From contig WARS01000029.1 of NCBI GenBank assembly GCA_008933995.1, forward strand, positions 23,496,879-23,560,878: DNA of 64,000 nucleotides, given 5' to 3'. The position numbers and the translations under genes were made by a program. A model generated the notes under the pieces. The model worked only from the letters and a program-made list of their open reading frames with translations, did no database searches and was not told where the DNA came from. This DNA is from Datnioides undecimradiatus (lineage: Eukaryota; Chordata; Actinopteri; Lobotiformes; Datnioididae). Of the stretch, positions 61,606 through 64,000 are shown in pieces; the first letter of the stretch is position 1, and the number at the start of each line of letters is the position of its first letter.

Positions 61606-63817
61606 TTTAGCTCATATTGAGACATTTCAACATAAACTGGTCTCTTTCTGCACTGAAATGTTGGCGTGCACACAGAATAGCATCATTTAATCTTATGCAT
61701 GTATATTTTCTCTCTTTGGTTCCTCCAGGACTCGGTATGAAACAGAAACAATGAAGTAAAATCTATAAAATAAGTCTCTATAAAACCTCTTGCACCATTT
61801 GAGAAGAACTACAGCATTAATTAAAACAAAAGGCGATCCCTGGTCTGTTTACCACACCTGTGGCCTTTCTGTGCTCCTGTAGTGTATGTGATGTGTGTGT
61901 GAGTGTGGCTCAGCTGTAATGGAGCCGCTCCCTCTGGTCAGATCACACCGCTGAGCTGAGCTGTGTGTTTTGCATATGTCGCCTCTGCTGCAGCTTCTGC
62001 TGTTGGCCTCTTTCTTTCAGCCTGACGCAGCTGATATTCGTCAGCAAACCTCATCGGCCTGACCCTGATGTGCTGTGGTGATCGGACCACCGGCGGCTCG
62101 TGGGAAGATGCATGGACCAAAACGCAAAAAAAGAAAGTGAATCAGAGCAAATGGGACATGGATCCTGATCAGGTGGTTTACCAAGTAGTTTTTATATTGC
62201 AGGCTGCAGTATATCTGTTTTAAAATGTGCAGAATACTTATTGAGTACCACGGCCACACTGGGATCGCTCGCAGTTATGTAACCTTGTCGAGCGCCGTCT
62301 GTGCTGCATGTCATCTGCAGCTCCTCTGCTGGGCCAAAGCGGCGACCCCTGAATTCATCTTGAATTTGACTGTGGAGCAGAGGAAGCAGTTGCTGTCACC
62401 AAATCCAAGGAAGAGGACGGGTAGAGAGCGGCAGCAGCTCCAGGGTGACGATGTGCACGGGCAGGATCGTGGACATGCACCTGCAGATGATCACATGACA
62501 GCCTGTAACTCAGATCAGCAACTCAGCGAACTCAGTACACTGAGAGTTAATCCTTGCAGCTGCTGCATGCTTGAGCTGAACTGCAGTCACAAATCATTTT
62601 GATTGCACCTCATATTCGATTGCTAGTGCAGCTACTACAGGTCATATTGTTTTGCTCCTTTCCCCAACAGACTCCGAGTATCTGCAAACAGCCATGTTTC
62701 TTCGCTCGACGCCTCTCTTTATTTTTCTTTCCAGCACACCGACAAGCCTGTCTCTGCTTTGTTAAACTCATCACTGTACCTCCCTCGCCCCTCGTCACCC
62801 TGCTCTCTTTATAGCAGTGGGGTCTTTATTCTGGGCCCCTGCGTCTCACACGGGGCCGAGCACGACGGGGCACAGAGCAGAGGAAGAGTCAAATATTGCA
62901 TGAGAGTAAACAAATAACCGCGCTCAAACCCTGTTGTTCCCCCGGACAAAGGAGCTAAAAGTGTTTCGGCCCCCTTTTTACATGTGCAGATAAATGGGGG
63001 GCATTGAGTGGAGCCCTGAGCGAAGCCCCCCGTTTGTTAACCGCCTCTGACCCAGAACGAAAAGGCACAAACACCACAGCAAGAGCTGGGAGGAGCGGCT
63101 GAGGGATGAGGGCGAAACGGGATGTATGGTGGGTGCAACTGGCAAAGTCGGCCTCATGTCAGTTCGGTACTTCTCCTCTGCTCCTTTCCCTTTTCAGCCT
63201 TGAAAGCCCCCCTCCTACCCATCATGCATTGCCTTTTTCCACTGAGTTAATGAATGCTGGCTGCAGAGAGCACCTGATTAGATGTAATGGACATCATGTA
63301 GCTCTGAATGAACAGTGGACGGAGAGAGAAACAGACTAAAATCCCAAAATGCAAAAAATACATTAATATACCATCTATCAAACAATAATTAATGACTGAA
63401 TTAGTTATCAGGCCTCATGTAATGACAGTATATCACAACAAACAAACAAAAAGACTCATAAATTGCTGCATTAAGACAATAAACACCCTTAATTTACTAT
63501 ATAAACCTACTTTATGATTGATTTAATGATTATTATGTTATGTTACATGGTTTGAAAACAAATTTAATGCATTTCAACATCAAAAATAGGTCTTTAAACT
63601 TAAATAATGCATTATTTTTATCTTTATTACAAAAAGCTGCATTATGTCTGATTATGTTTAAACAAAAGGCAGAGGAGTGTGGGACTGTTGGAGCCCTGAG
63701 TGGTGTCTGCAGGGAAGAGCGGCCTGCCTGGGAGGCGAAATCCAGGGCAAACAAAGACCCAACACCACCTCTGTGGTTGGATGGGATTGTGGGAATGATG
63801 AGTATCTGGCATTCGAG

Positions 63818-63821
<4 letters not shown>

Positions 63822-63859
<38 letters not shown>
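63822..63859. repeat. (GT)n microsatellite
   Basis: About 19 pure GT units. Confidence 0.95.
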
Positions 63860-63861
<2 letters not shown>

Positions 63862-64000
63862 AGGGAAATATGGTGTTGTTAATCTGCTGTGCTATGCTGT
63901 GTGTGTATAAAAGATGATCCAGTCGCTCTGCCCCCCCCCTCCCCCGTGCAGGTTTGTGTTTGCACCATCAGGCTCATTTACCCATCAGCTCCACTCAGTC

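Larger units (their letters stand above)
53493..64000. other. 10.5 kb without recognisable exons
   Basis: I found no exon with both a recognisable protein match and splice sites on either strand. It contains long (CA)n tracts, two interspersed repeats and ordinary mixed-composition sequence. It may be intergenic or part of a large intron of a gene lying to the right. The longer open frames here lack any family signature. Confidence 0.55.

Noticed and set aside
62225..62602. 125-codon open frame on the + strand
   Set aside because: Mixed low-complexity reading with no recognisable family; no supporting splice or promoter signals.
1..64000. CRISPR arrays, operons, bacterial mobile elements, tRNA or rRNA genes
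   Set aside because: Nothing of the kind is visible. Tandem repeats here are microsatellites and minisatellites, and the genes are split vertebrate genes with separate poly(A) signals.

Overview
The window is nuclear genomic DNA from a ray-finned fish, most likely a percomorph teleost. The genes are split by short GT-AG introns, there are many (CA/TG)n microsatellites, and there are several interspersed repeats typical of teleost genomes. I read about five protein-coding genes, all on the + strand. I assembled their exons by hand from splice sites and checked that intron phases agree and that every complete coding frame stays open. The species cannot be named from the sequence.

Layout. 1-393: last coding exon of the UPF0598 (C8orf82-type) gene. 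1752-7605: nicotinate phosphoribosyltransferase (naprt), 13 coding exons, 554 aa. 11623-33569: a phospholipase C-gamma gene (PLCG1-like), 32 coding exons, 1312 aa, with an 8.6 kb first coding intron. 36982-41055 and 42014-48981: two tandem alanine-aminotransferase-like (GPT-like) genes with 11 matching coding exons each, 477 and 475 aa. 49916-53462: a pancreatic elastase of the CELA3/ela3l type, 8 exons, 267 aa, with a TATA box and a possible PTF1 site. 53493-64000 has no exon I can support, only repeats.

C8orf82, NAPRT and GPT all lie on human 8q24.3, so this looks like the fish counterpart of that block. PLCG1 lies elsewhere in human (20q), so the PLC-gamma copy here may be a fish-specific paralogue or the result of a rearrangement.

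The most interesting signal is the GPT-like pair. Both genes keep intact frames and splice sites over 11 exons, but both have lost the lysine that forms the Schiff base with pyridoxal phosphate in alanine aminotransferases (Ser295 in the first, Gly294 in the second). Several other cofactor-binding positions have changed too. They look like a conserved pair of pseudo-aminotransferases or enzymes with a new function. Part of their exon 5 is almost identical between copies, which suggests recent gene conversion. Other points of note are (TG)n tracts that abut 3' splice sites in three of the genes, a PLCG1-like protein with a PLCG2-like C-terminal coiled coil, and a four-copy repeat family with two nearly identical 289 bp copies.
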